Part shown: one piece after another, positions 9,817 to 18,146 of the stretch | Layout: each line of letters starts with the position of its first letter | Numbering within the stretch: the first letter of the stretch is position 1 | DNA from: Parvularcula sp. | GTDB lineage: Bacteria; Pseudomonadota; Alphaproteobacteria; Caulobacterales; Parvularculaceae | Assembly: GCA_002704915.1 (NCBI GenBank) | Contig: PAIP01000006.1 | Location: 1-53,276, forward strand | Direction of reading: 5' to 3' | DNA: 53,276 nucleotides | The notes under the pieces: generated by a model | Databases searched by the model: none | What the model was told of the DNA's origin: nothing | What the model saw: only the letters and a program-made list of their open reading frames with translations | Program-made: the position numbers and the translations under genes

Positions 9817-11255
9817 GCCGCGTCCTGGGAATCGTCATCATCCGGAAAAAGGTCGCCGCTCGCGTCCCGCAACAGGCGCGGCGTTTCCTCGACTTGCCCC
9901 ATCTCCTGAATGCCGGACTCGACGCCCGGAATTTCATAGTCGGCGAACTTGCGCGCACGGGACAGCACGCGGGATTCATAGCCGCCCACTGTGGCGTTGT
10001 ATTTCTTCACCGCCGAGGCCAGCGCCTTGCCAACGCCGCCGAGATTATCGCCCATGACGCGCAGACTGTCGTAAAGATCCTTCGCCATGCCCGCGACGGC
10101 CTGCGCATGTTCTGTCATCTTTTCCTGACGCCAGTTGAGCGCGGCCGATTTCAGCATGGCGATCAGGATCGTCGGCGACGCAATGAGAATTTTCCGGTCG
10201 AAGGCGTCCTGATAAAGTTGCGGCCGCGCCTCCAGCGCCGCTGAGAAATAGTTTTCTCCGGGCACGAACATGACAACGTAATCGAGCGAGTCGCGCAAAG
10301 ACGCTGCGTATTCTTTCTTGGACAAACTCTGCACATGTTTCCAGAGATCGTCCGCATGGCGCGCCAGATGCGCCATGCGCTGATCTTCGGTTTCGGCTTC
10401 AATGGCGTCGAGATAGGCGCCGAGAGAAACCTTGGAATCGACGGCCACGACGCGGGCGCCGGGCAGGCGCACCACCATGTCCGGCTGCTTGCGTCGCTCG
10501 CCATCGTCATGGCTCGCCTGCTCGACGAAATCCACATAAGCGCTCATGCCTGCGATCTCGACCACATTGCGGAGCTGTTCCTCGCCCCAGCGCCCGCGTG
10601 TTTTCGGCCCGGCGCGCAAGGCGGTCGCGAGCTTCTGCGCTTCGGAACGCACATCATGGGTCTGCTTCGCCAACTCGCCGATCTGGCTCGCCAGCGCGCC
10701 GCGGGATTCCGTCTGTTCCTTGCGAAGTTCGTCGAGACCTTTCTGGTAACGCGCCAGGGTTTCGCTGACAGGCTTTAGAAGATCGTCGAGCGCTTTCTGG
10801 CGCTTTTCGCCGTCGCTTCGGGCATTCTCGCTGTAACGCTGAAAAGTTTCCGCCGCGCGTTTCAGAAAGGCCTCATTGGCGCCTTCGAGCAATTGCGCCG
10901 TCGTCGCCTTGAACTCCGTCTCCATGCGCGTTTTGAGTTCAGCGAGAGCGCGTTCGCGCTCCGCAATGGTTGCGCGGCTTACCGCGAGATCGCTGTGCAA
11001 TTGTTCTCGCTGGCGCTTTTCATGCGCAAGCTCATCGCGCACACTGTCAAAGGCGGCGAGTTGTTCTTGGGCCTTGGCGAGGGAAAGCCGCATTTCTTCA
11101 AGCTCGCTGCGATGGGCGTTCGCCCGCCTCGCTGCACGGCGCGCCTGCAAAATGAAAAAAACGGCGGCGATAAACAGAAAGACGATAAGCCAGAAGGCGA
11201 GACCGTCCGGCGGCAATCCTGCATCATTGAGAAGATCGTAGATCATCGCGCACAA
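9813..11255 (-). CDS. rmuC: DNA recombination protein RmuC
   Basis: RmuC is a predicted membrane-anchored nuclease that limits recombination between short inverted repeats. Its role is known mainly from genetics. This 480-residue protein has an N-terminal transmembrane helix (about residues 18-38), a coiled-coil region, and the full core: GRWGEEQLRNVVE, DMVVRLPG, VVAVDSKVSLGAYLDA, then YVVMFVPGENYFSAAL and ILIASPTILIAMLK. All predicted catalytic positions (E, D, D-x-K) are present, unlike the convergent neighbour. An acidic tail (DLFPDDDD) closes the protein. Confidence 0.93.
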   Translation of the reverse strand: MCAMIYDLLNDAGLPPDGLAFWLIVFLFIAAVFFILQARRAARRANAHRSELEEMRLSLAKAQEQLAAFDSVRDELAHEKRQREQLHSDLAVSRATIAERERALAELKTRMETEFKATTAQLLEGANEAFLKRAAETFQRYSENARSDGEKRQKALDDLLKPVSETLARYQKGLDELRKEQTESRGALASQIGELAKQTHDVRSEAQKLATALRAGPKTRGRWGEEQLRNVVEIAGMSAYVDFVEQASHDDGERRKQPDMVVRLPGARVVAVDSKVSLGAYLDAIEAETEDQRMAHLARHADDLWKHVQSLSKKEYAASLRDSLDYVVMFVPGENYFSAALEARPQLYQDAFDRKILIASPTILIAMLKSAALNWRQEKMTEHAQAVAGMAKDLYDSLRVMGDNLGGVGKALASAVKKYNATVGGYESRVLSRARKFADYEIPGVESGIQEMGQVEETPRLLRDASGDLFPDDDDSQDAA

Positions 11256-11329
11256 GTAAGGCGATTCGGCAGGTTTTACCGCAGCGGGGGTGGGAAAAGA
11301 CCGGTAATGTCTGCACAGATTCGGGTCCG

Positions 11330-11776
11330 TTACGACCCCGCCTCAGTCTTTTCCCCAGCCTTGAAGACTAGAAGGGCGCTTGCAAAATAATTGATGAACA
11401 CCGTCACCGCGATGGCGAGCGCCTTGGCGAGAAACGGGCCGATCACAGGCGCGAGCCAGAACACCAGCCCTGTGGAAATCGCCAGCGACAAAAGATGCGC
11501 GGCCAGAAACTTGCCATAGCCGCGAAAGGACAGCGCCGCCGGGCCCGCCTCACTGCGGAAGGTGACGCGGGAATTCGCTACATAGCTGAACGGATTGGTG
11601 GCGGCGAAGGCGATAATATTGGCGAGCGCCGGGGCGACGCCCAGCAACACGCCCACACTGTAAACGCCGAAATCGAAAGTCGTGTTGGCGACGCCAACAA
11701 GCCCAAAGAGAAAGAGGCCGCGACCATGTTTATGCAAATGGTCCCGCACGGGGTTACGCCACGCTTCGTGAGGCAA
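11330..11776 (-). CDS. GtrA-family membrane protein
   Basis: A 148-residue protein with four predicted transmembrane helices in the GtrA pattern (FLFGLVGVANTTFDFGVY, IAFAATNPFSYVANSRVTF, then two more). GtrA-like proteins are thought to flip undecaprenyl-linked sugars across the inner membrane. The gene overlaps the 3' end of the GT2 gene upstream by 23 bases, so the two are almost certainly cotranscribed and translationally coupled. Together with the GT2 enzyme it would supply a lipid-linked sugar donor to the periplasm. Confidence 0.88.
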   Translation of the reverse strand: MPHEAWRNPVRDHLHKHGRGLFLFGLVGVANTTFDFGVYSVGVLLGVAPALANIIAFAATNPFSYVANSRVTFRSEAGPAALSFRGYGKFLAAHLLSLAISTGLVFWLAPVIGPFLAKALAIAVTVFINYFASALLVFKAGEKTEAGS

Positions 11777-12812
11777 GCGCGGCCCTTTGCGCCTCCTCGC
11801 CCGTCCTTAACGGCGCCTCGACATCGGACGCCTCAATCGCGTTGGTGAAATACAAGGGGCGCTGCTTGGTTTCGTTGAAAATCCGTCCGAGATATTCGCC
11901 GATCACGCCCAGCACCATCAATTGCACGCCGCCGAGGAACAGGATCAGCGCCGCAAGCGTTGGAAACCCCTGCACAGGGTCGCCGTAAACGAGTTTTTTC
12001 ATAATGAAAAAAGCGCCGAGAAGAAAGGCGAAGCCGGCGACGGCGAAACCGAAATAGGTCGACAGTTTCAACGGCGCGAGCGTCGAGGAGGTCAGCCCTT
12101 CAAGCGACAGGTTCCACAACTTCCAGTAGTTCCACTTGGTCGCGCCCGCCGCGCGCGGCGCCCGGTCATATTGAATGACCTTCGCCGGAAAGCCGACCCA
12201 GGCGAAAACGCCCTTCATGAAGCGGTGCCGTTCGCGCAGGGCGCAGACCGCATCCACGGTCTTGCGGCTCATCAGCCGAAAATCGCCGACATTTTCCGGC
12301 AGGGGCGCCGGCCCGACGCTGCGCATCATCTTGTAAAAGGCGGCGGCCGTCGCTTTTTTGAGCCAGCTTTCGCCATGACGCGCGCGGCGCTGCGCATAAA
12401 CGACATCGTAGCCCTCACGCCATCCGGCGATGAAATCTCCGATCACCTCCGGCGGGTCCTGAAGATCCGCATCGATCACGACGACGGCGTCGCCCCGCGC
12501 CTGATCGAGCCCGGCGGTGAGCGCGATTTCCTTTCCGAAATTGCGGCTCAGATCGACAATCGCCGTGTTCGGATGAACGCTGCGCAACTCGCGCATTTTC
12601 AGCAACGTTTCATCGCGGCTCCCGTCATTAACGAAGACAATTTCAAAAGGCTGCGCAAGACGGCGCATCGCCTTCGAGACCGCCTTGTGAAACGGGATGA
12701 TGTTGTCGGCCTCATTATAGGCCGGACACACGATCGACAGGAGCGCCGGCGCCGTTTCGGGGCGGGGCGTAAGACCCGGCGGGGATGCGTTTTCTGAAGG
12801 CGGTGAGGCCAT
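11754..12812 (-). CDS. GtrB-like family 2 glycosyltransferase (polyprenyl-phosphate sugar transferase)
   Basis: The 352-residue product has an N-terminal GT-A catalytic domain with LLSIVCPAYNEADNI, VNDGSRD and the donor/metal motif DADLQDPPE. Two C-terminal transmembrane helices follow (about residues 258-320), separated by a short loop, and then GEYLGRIFNETK. This is the arrangement of bactoprenol glucosyltransferase GtrB and of dolichol-phosphate mannose synthase-like enzymes, which load a hexose on undecaprenyl phosphate. The exact sugar is not predictable. It overlaps the GtrA gene downstream and is divergent from the GT87 gene, with 83 bases between starts. Confidence 0.9.
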   Translation of the reverse strand: MASPPSENASPPGLTPRPETAPALLSIVCPAYNEADNIIPFHKAVSKAMRRLAQPFEIVFVNDGSRDETLLKMRELRSVHPNTAIVDLSRNFGKEIALTAGLDQARGDAVVVIDADLQDPPEVIGDFIAGWREGYDVVYAQRRARHGESWLKKATAAAFYKMMRSVGPAPLPENVGDFRLMSRKTVDAVCALRERHRFMKGVFAWVGFPAKVIQYDRAPRAAGATKWNYWKLWNLSLEGLTSSTLAPLKLSTYFGFAVAGFAFLLGAFFIMKKLVYGDPVQGFPTLAALILFLGGVQLMVLGVIGEYLGRIFNETKQRPLYFTNAIEASDVEAPLRTGEEAQRAALASRSVA

Positions 12813-12895
12813 GCGGACGGGCGTTCTTCAATCCAGGGATTAACCACTTTCAAACTAAACCGGTCTTTATTTCCCATAGGTAAACAGGACCCGTC

Positions 12896-14149
12896 ATGAC
12901 CGCCGAGGCCGCCAGCACCGCCGCGCCAAATGCAGGCTTCGCCGACCGCTATCCCCTGCTCCACGCCGTTTTCATCGACCCGTCGCGGCGCACCATGGCG
13001 ACGGCGTCGTTCACGGCGCTGGGACTTTATGCGTTGATCCTCATTCACTCGGTGCTGACATCGGAAGGCTATGTGCGGCCCGACGGCTCCATGATCGGCG
13101 GCGATTTCACGGTGTTCTGGACCGCCGCAAAAACGCTCTTCGCCGAGGGCGCGGGCGCGCTATACCAGCCGGGCGTGTTGAATGAACGCCTCAACGCCGC
13201 CTTTCCCGCGCGCGGCGAATTCTTTCTCTACTGGCAATATCCGCCCACATATTATTTTGTCGTCGCGCCGCTGGCCGCGCTTTCCTATCCCACTGCTTTC
13301 TGGAGCTGGGCCGTGGTGACGACCGGCGCCGCACTCGCCGCCTTGCGCAGCCTCTGGAATGCATGGCTGCCCCTGCTGGTTGTCTTCGCGTCTGGCGCCG
13401 CATGGCAGGGATTGATCACGGGACAGACCGGGTTTTTGACGGCGGCGCTGATCGCCGTCGCAGGCGGCTGGGCGGACCGGCGCCCGCTGGTCGCCGGCAT
13501 CGCGGCGGGGCTTTTGACCGTAAAACCGCAGCTTGGACTGTTGATCCCTATCGCCTATGCGGCGGCGGGTTGCTGGCGCGCCTTTGGCGCGGCCGCCGTA
13601 ACGGGTGTCGCCCTTGCGGGCTTAAGCGCCGGTGTGTTCGGCGCCGAGACATGGATCGGCTTTTTCGACGCCATGAGCGCCCAGGGCGCAAGGATGGGCG
13701 CCGATATCTTTCCCTATCACAAGCTCATCTCGCCTTACGGTTTCGCGATGACCCTCGGCGCGCCAGCCTCACTCGCGCTGGCGATGCAGATCATGGCGAG
13801 CCTTTCGCTCGCGGCGTTCGTTTTCATGGTCTGGCGAAAGAGTGCCTCATGGGAGGCGCGTTTGATAGCGCTTGCAGCCGCGGCGCCCCTCGCCTCGCCT
13901 TATGCGTTTTACTACGAGGCGCCGATTTTCTTCGCGGCGCTGTTACTGCTGGCGCAACGCGGAACGGAGCGCGGCTGGCTCGCCTATGAAAAGCACGCGC
14001 TGATGGGATTGTGGTTCCTGCCGGTCTTTGCGCCCGGCCCGGAGAATTTTCCGGTTCCGGCTTTGCTCGCCTTTGCAGCCTTCGCCTTGTGCGCGCGGCG
14101 CGTTGTGCATGAGTGCGGGTGGCGAATGCCGAAACTGAAAACGGCTTAG
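12896..14149 (+). CDS. GT87/DUF2029-family membrane glycosyltransferase
   Basis: A 417-residue polytopic membrane protein with about ten hydrophobic helices. The first periplasmic loop carries an acidic pair in GGDFTVFWTAAK, and YWQYPPTYYFVVAPLA follows. Both are characteristic of GT-C-type GT87 enzymes, which use polyprenyl-phosphate sugars as donors (PimE-like mannosyltransferases). It is divergent from the GtrB/GtrA-like pair. A reasonable inference is that those two genes make and flip the donor that this enzyme uses on an envelope glycan or lipid. The acceptor is unknown. A ribosome site (AGGA) precedes the ATG. Confidence 0.82.
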   Translation: MTAEAASTAAPNAGFADRYPLLHAVFIDPSRRTMATASFTALGLYALILIHSVLTSEGYVRPDGSMIGGDFTVFWTAAKTLFAEGAGALYQPGVLNERLNAAFPARGEFFLYWQYPPTYYFVVAPLAALSYPTAFWSWAVVTTGAALAALRSLWNAWLPLLVVFASGAAWQGLITGQTGFLTAALIAVAGGWADRRPLVAGIAAGLLTVKPQLGLLIPIAYAAAGCWRAFGAAAVTGVALAGLSAGVFGAETWIGFFDAMSAQGARMGADIFPYHKLISPYGFAMTLGAPASLALAMQIMASLSLAAFVFMVWRKSASWEARLIALAAAAPLASPYAFYYEAPIFFAALLLLAQRGTERGWLAYEKHALMGLWFLPVFAPGPENFPVPALLAFAAFALCARRVVHECGWRMPKLKTA

Positions 14150-14176
14150 GCTTACCGAAAATCAAAATTGTTTTTG

Positions 14177-14284
14177 TGTCATCCCGGAAAACGCTGAAGG
14201 CGTTTATCCGGGATCTCTTCAGTTACTAAAAACGGGGTCCCGGCTCTTCGCCCGGATCAAATCCGGGCTACGGCCGGGATGACA
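14177..14284. repeat. compound palindromic element (REP-like)
   Basis: The ends TGTCATCCCGG (14177-14187) and CCGGGATGACA (14274-14284) are perfect inverted repeats. Inside lie two smaller hairpins: ATCCCGGA/TCCGGGAT (14181-14188 and 14207-14214, with AAACGC/GCGTTT inside) and CCCGGAT/ATCCGGG (14251-14257 and 14261-14267). It fills the gap between the convergent GT87 and recR genes. Similar GTCATCCCGG palindromes are widespread intergenic repeats in proteobacteria. It may also end transcription in both directions. No second copy was seen in this window. Confidence 0.75.
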
Positions 14285-14295
14285 GAGATAGAGTT

Positions 14296-14901
14296 CTAAA
14301 ACGCTCTTCGCGACTTCATCGCGGCGGCGAGCGTTCCCTCATCCAGATAGTCAAGCTCGCCACCGACCGGCACGCCTTGACTGAGCCGGGTGATGCTGAC
14401 GCCGGAACTTTCGAGATGTTCGGTGAGGTAATGCGCCGTGGTCTGACCGTCGACCGTGGCGGGGAGCGCCAGAATGATCTCGCTGATGAGCCCGTCCTTC
14501 GCCCGGGCGATGAGCGCGCCGAGATTGAGATCGTCAGGACCGATGCCGTCCAGCGGCGAAAGCAAGCCGCCGAGGACGTGATAGCGGCCTTTATGCGCTC
14601 CGGCGCGTTCCAGCGCCCAGAGATCACCCACATCCTGAACGACGCAGAGAACCGATGAATCGCGGTCAGTGTCGGCGCAGACGGCGCAGGGATCGATCGA
14701 ATCCCAGTTGCCGCAGACCGAACACGCTTTCACCTTGTTCGCCGCATCATCGAGGGCGAAGGCGAGCGGGCGCATCACCGGATCGCGTTTTTTCAGAAGA
14801 TAAAGCGCCGCGCGCTTGGCCGAGCGCGGCCCCAACCCCGGCATCTTGGCGAGGAGGTCAATCAAGCGCTGTAACTCGGGACCGATGGTTGCGGCGGGCA
14901 T
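14296..14901 (-). CDS. recR: recombination protein RecR
   Basis: RecR works with RecO and RecF to load RecA on gapped DNA. The 201-residue protein has the N-terminal helix-hairpin-helix region ([13 protein letters not shown] in similar form as [17 protein letters not shown]), the four-cysteine zinc motif [16 protein letters not shown], and a Toprim domain ([15 protein letters not shown]) ending in [15 protein letters not shown]. In most bacteria recR directly follows ybaB. Here an unrelated AT-rich gene on the opposite strand separates them. Confidence 0.97.
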   Translation of the reverse strand: MPAATIGPELQRLIDLLAKMPGLGPRSAKRAALYLLKKRDPVMRPLAFALDDAANKVKACSVCGNWDSIDPCAVCADTDRDSSVLCVVQDVGDLWALERAGAHKGRYHVLGGLLSPLDGIGPDDLNLGALIARAKDGLISEIILALPATVDGQTTAHYLTEHLESSGVSITRLSQGVPVGGELDYLDEGTLAAAMKSRRAF

Positions 14902-14995
14902 AAGCTAAAGTTCTCTAGTACATAAGCGGTTGCTGGAAATATATCGGCTTCCCATATGAGCGGAAATTTTTAGAAACTCAATTCAGGACGCTACG

Positions 14996-15802
14996 ATGGG
15001 AGAAAAAAAACGCCGACTGACGCTCTCGAAGCAATTTATACGTGACAACCCGATCTGCTGTTACTGTGGGGCACCCTCAGAAACGGTCGACGAGATGCCG
15101 CCAAGAGCCATGTTCTTAGGTCGACAATGGCCAGAAGGGATGCAGTTTCCAGCATGCATCAAATGTAACAAAGGTCGGGGCGCAATCGACGCAATTGTGT
15201 CTCTGCATGTAAAGGGAGGTGAAGTGCGAGACGAATATCTCGACACTGAAGGTTTCAAGAAATTATGGCGCGACATCCATAAACGGTACCCCGACGCAAC
15301 CCCAAAGCTGGCCGAATCCCGTGAGGAACAACAAAAAGTTTGGGAGTCCGCAGGATTTCCTGCGGCGAGCAGATTGGTGTTGCCGAACTTAGCTTCAATG
15401 ATTTCATCCAAAAAAACTGTCGATCTTTTGCAGGTATTCCTGCTCCGTTTGCTACAGGCCATATATTATCGCGAACAAAGTGCCATCTTACCCTTAAACC
15501 ATCTTGCCTGCGTTTCATTTAGAACTAACGCAACCTTCATGAAAGCGGGCTCGTTCGACGATCTCGCAAGCACAATGGTGCAAGGCCTGCCTATGTCCCG
15601 CCCAACTAAGCGAGGCAATACCGACCTAACCGAGCAATTCCACTACCGGTGGGGCCGAATGCCGGACGAATCCGTATTTTGCTACTGCGCAAAATTCGGA
15701 ACTGCATTTGTTGCATTTGCATTTAGCGCGCCCGAAGAGTTTTTTTATCGTCACAGTTTAAAGCCGACGATAAAGATGGATGGTACCTTCATCCAAGCCT
15801 AA
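14996..15802 (+). CDS. HNH-endonuclease-like zinc protein in an AT-rich insertion
   Basis: A 268-residue protein whose first 60 residues hold two CxxC pairs (CCYCG near residue 22 and CIKCN near residue 54) around DEMPPRAMF. This is the pattern of a subset of HNH proteins that read EHVPPRAMF, but here the usual catalytic histidine position appears to be glutamate, so nuclease activity is doubtful. The remainder is not recognised. Base composition and codon choice are visibly more AT-rich than the neighbours, and the gene is read against recR and ybaB, overlapping the ybaB stop by 4 bases. This suggests horizontal acquisition into a conserved gene pair. A defence or mobile-element origin is possible but not shown. 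Confidence 0.6.
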   Translation: MGEKKRRLTLSKQFIRDNPICCYCGAPSETVDEMPPRAMFLGRQWPEGMQFPACIKCNKGRGAIDAIVSLHVKGGEVRDEYLDTEGFKKLWRDIHKRYPDATPKLAESREEQQKVWESAGFPAASRLVLPNLASMISSKKTVDLLQVFLLRLLQAIYYREQSAILPLNHLACVSFRTNATFMKAGSFDDLASTMVQGLPMSRPTKRGNTDLTEQFHYRWGRMPDESVFCYCAKFGTAFVAFAFSAPEEFFYRHSLKPTIKMDGTFIQA

Positions 15803-16119
15803 AACGGCAGCTTCATGCCCGGCGGCAGGGGCAGGCCCGCCGTCATTTTTTTCATCTGCTCTTCGGTTTCTTTTTCGAGCTTTGATTTCGCGTCGTTGAT
15901 CGCCGCGGCGATGAGGTCTTCGAGGATTTCGGCCTCGTCTTCCTTCATCAGCGAACGCTCGATGGCGACGGCCTTGGCGTAGCCCTTGCCGTTCAGCACC
16001 ACTTTCACCATGCCGGCGCCGGCCTCGCCCGTCGCCTCGATATCGGCGAGCTTTTCCTGCATCTCTTTCATCTTGGCCTGCATTTCGCCAGCCTGTTTCA
16101 TGATCTCGTTCAAATCCAT
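15799..16119 (-). CDS. ybaB: YbaB/EbfC nucleoid-associated protein
   Basis: A 106-residue DNA-binding protein of the YbaB/EbfC family, which forms tweezer-like dimers and coats the nucleoid. Visible signatures are MDLNEIMKQAGEMQAKMKEM, the VVLNGKGYAKAVAI strand and the end MTAGLPLPPGMKLPF. It is translationally coupled to dnaX, since the start overlaps the dnaX stop by one base, as in many bacteria. The expected next gene, recR, is displaced by the AT-rich HNH-like gene. Confidence 0.96.
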   Translation of the reverse strand: MDLNEIMKQAGEMQAKMKEMQEKLADIEATGEAGAGMVKVVLNGKGYAKAVAIERSLMKEDEAEILEDLIAAAINDAKSKLEKETEEQMKKMTAGLPLPPGMKLPF

Positions 16120-17912
16120 TATGCTTTTCCTGTCTCTTTCCGCGCCGCAACTGTCTCCGCGACAGCGTCGTCATCGGGGTCGATGGGCGCGTCTTCTTCC
16201 AATTCGTCCGGCGCGGGGGCGATCTCGTCCTGGGTGTCGCGGATTGCGGTGACCTTCGCATCCGGGAACAACTCCAGCGCTTTTTGCACCATGGGGTGCT
16301 CCATCACCTCGCGCGTCCTGACATCGCGCAGGGTGTCCTCCCCCTCATGCTCCGACGTCACCAACACGAGCCAGGCTTTTCCGGTCCACTCTTTCAGGCG
16401 TTGCGTCAGGCGGTTCGCAAGATCGCCGGGCGCATCGTCATGGAGCCGGAGTTCGATCCTGCCTTCGCGGAAGGACACCACATGAACGTAAGACTCGAGT
16501 TCGGTGCGCAGTTTCGCATCGCGCTTTTCGCCGGCGAGCCGCGCCACGTCGTTGAAGGAGCGCAGCCACACCTTCGCATCCGCCGGCCGCTGAGACATGG
16601 GCGGATGAATATCGATCACTTGCGCGGAAGGACGCTCCGACGCTGAGGCGTGAACAGGCGCGCGCTCGGATTGAGCCGCTGACGGCGATCCTACTCCGTC
16701 GCTACTACTCTTTTTTTTTAAGGCTTTGAGAGCTTCGTCGGGCGTCGGCAGGTCCGCCGCGAAGCAAAGGCGGATCAGCGCCATTTCGCCCGCCGCCGCC
16801 GCGTCCGGCGCCATTTGCGTTTCCGTGAGGCCCTTCATCAACAACGACCAGAGGCGGGTCAGCGCGTTCATTTCAAGCCCGTCGGCCATGGCCTTCGCCC
16901 GCTCCGCATCGGCCTCGCCCGCGGGACCGTGAGAGGCCGCTTCGGCGCCCGCCGCCTTGATCCGGGTCAGAAGATGGGTGAGGTCGAGAAGATCGCGCAA
17001 AATCTGCGCGGGCTCGGCGCCGGCATCATATTGCGAGCGGAAATTTTCGAGCGCCGTCTTCGCGTCGCCCTTCATCGCAGCTTCGAGCAGCGCCCAGACG
17101 GACGACCGGTCGGCGAGACCTAGCATGTCGCGGATCATCTCTGCACTGACGATATCGTCGCCCTGCGCCGCGTGCTGCACCATCGCCTGATCCAGGATCG
17201 ACAGCGCATCCCTGACGGAGCCCTCCGCCGCGCGCGCGATCATCCACAACCCGTCGCGGTCGACCTTGACGTTTTCTTTTTCAGCGATGGCGGCGAGGTG
17301 ATCGGTCAGCACTTCCGGATCGATGCGGCGCAAATCGAAACGCTGACAGCGAGACAGCACCGTCACCGGCAGTTTGCGGATCTCCGTCGTCGCAAAGATG
17401 AATTTCACATGGGGCGGCGGTTCTTCGAGCGTTTTGAGCAGCGCGTTGAACGCCGCCGTCGAGAGCATGTGGACTTCGTCGATGATGTAGACTTTGTAGC
17501 GCGCCTCGACCGGCGCATAGCGCACGCCCTCGATCAGTTCGCGAATGTCGCCGACCCCGGTGCGCGAGGCGGCGTCCATCTCCATCACATCCGGATGGCG
17601 GCTTTCGGCGATGGCGCGGCAGTGAAGCCCCTCCTCCGCCATATCGATCTGGGGACCGTTATCCTCGCCATTGGGGCCCACATAATTGAGGGCGCGGGCG
17701 AGAATGCGCGCTGTAGTGGTTTTCCCCACCCCGCGCACGCCGGTCAGGATATAGGCATGGGCGATGCGGTTCGCGGCGAAGGCGTTTTTCAGCGTCTTCA
17801 CCATGGGCCCGTGGCCGATCAGATCGTCGAAATTCTGCGGACGGTATTTGCGCGCGAGCACCTGATAGGCGCCGCCGCTCTTGCCCTGTTCCTTGTCCTG
17901 ATCCGCCATCAC
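16119..17912 (-). CDS. dnaX: DNA polymerase III clamp-loader subunit tau (and predicted gamma)
   Basis: DnaX drives loading of the sliding clamp, and tau also couples polymerase to helicase. The 597-residue product has Walker A GVRGVGKTT (58-66), Walker B IIDEVHML (143-150) and the SRC motif (187-189) in AAA+ domains I-III, then a linker and a C-terminal tau domain. As is common in alphaproteobacteria, only one cysteine remains in the region of the zinc module (GLHCRAI). Codons 398-401 read TTA AAA AAA AAG AGT, containing an E. coli-type slippery heptamer. A -1 shift gives Glu then TAG, ending a 402-residue gamma-like form after domain III. The gene is followed by ybaB and preceded by the 4.5S RNA gene. 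Two adjacent ATGs make the start uncertain by one codon. Confidence 0.96.
   Translation of the reverse strand: MMADQDKEQGKSGGAYQVLARKYRPQNFDDLIGHGPMVKTLKNAFAANRIAHAYILTGVRGVGKTTTARILARALNYVGPNGEDNGPQIDMAEEGLHCRAIAESRHPDVMEMDAASRTGVGDIRELIEGVRYAPVEARYKVYIIDEVHMLSTAAFNALLKTLEEPPPHVKFIFATTEIRKLPVTVLSRCQRFDLRRIDPEVLTDHLAAIAEKENVKVDRDGLWMIARAAEGSVRDALSILDQAMVQHAAQGDDIVSAEMIRDMLGLADRSSVWALLEAAMKGDAKTALENFRSQYDAGAEPAQILRDLLDLTHLLTRIKAAGAEAASHGPAGEADAERAKAMADGLEMNALTRLWSLLMKGLTETQMAPDAAAAGEMALIRLCFAADLPTPDEALKALKKKSSSDGVGSPSAAQSERAPVHASASERPSAQVIDIHPPMSQRPADAKVWLRSFNDVARLAGEKRDAKLRTELESYVHVVSFREGRIELRLHDDAPGDLANRLTQRLKEWTGKAWLVLVTSEHEGEDTLRDVRTREVMEHPMVQKALELFPDAKVTAIRDTQDEIAPAPDELEEDAPIDPDDDAVAETVAARKETGKA
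16681..16721 (-). other. putative programmed -1 frameshift site in dnaX
   Basis: On the coding (reverse) strand the sequence is TTAAAAAAAAAGAGTAGTAG: nine A residues then G, in frame TTA AAA AAA AAG AGT AGT. It contains A AAA AAG, the heptamer used by E. coli dnaX. After a -1 slip the next codons are GAG TAG, so the short product ends in Glu, exactly as in E. coli gamma. A small hairpin (GACGG at 16700-16696 with CCGTC at 16685-16681) starts 9 bases downstream. No convincing upstream Shine-Dalgarno stimulator is visible. The nine-A run could also allow transcriptional slippage, as in Thermus dnaX. Confidence 0.6.
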
Positions 17913-18043
17913 ATTCCACCAGCCCCCGCGCCGAATATGGCGGGGCGGGCCGCGCTTCTCAACCGTCCTTTTTCAACGGTTGGGCGATCGGTCCAGTCTC
18001 AGGAGATTGGCTGCCCAACAGCACCGAAATAGCAGGAAATAAA

Positions 18044-18145
18044 GGGTGGAAGGCTGAAACGACCCGCGACGGAAACTCGTTGTGGCTGCTTCCTTCCGGA
18101 CCTGACCAGGTTGGCGAGAGCCGCGTCCGCCAGCCTTCCGGGGGG
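18044..18145 (-). ncRNA. ffs: signal recognition particle 4.5S RNA
   Basis: Read on the reverse strand, the segment contains the nearly invariant SRP tetraloop region CAGGTCCGGAAGGAAGCAGC together with its partner strand CCAACCTGG, which form the Ffh-binding hairpin. The two ends, GGAAGGCTG and CAGCCTTCC, pair perfectly, closing a hairpin of about 100 bases as in bacterial small SRP RNA. It lies just upstream of dnaX on the same strand, a frequent arrangement. The exact ends are estimated from the terminal helix. Confidence 0.93.
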
Positions 18146-18146
18146 T

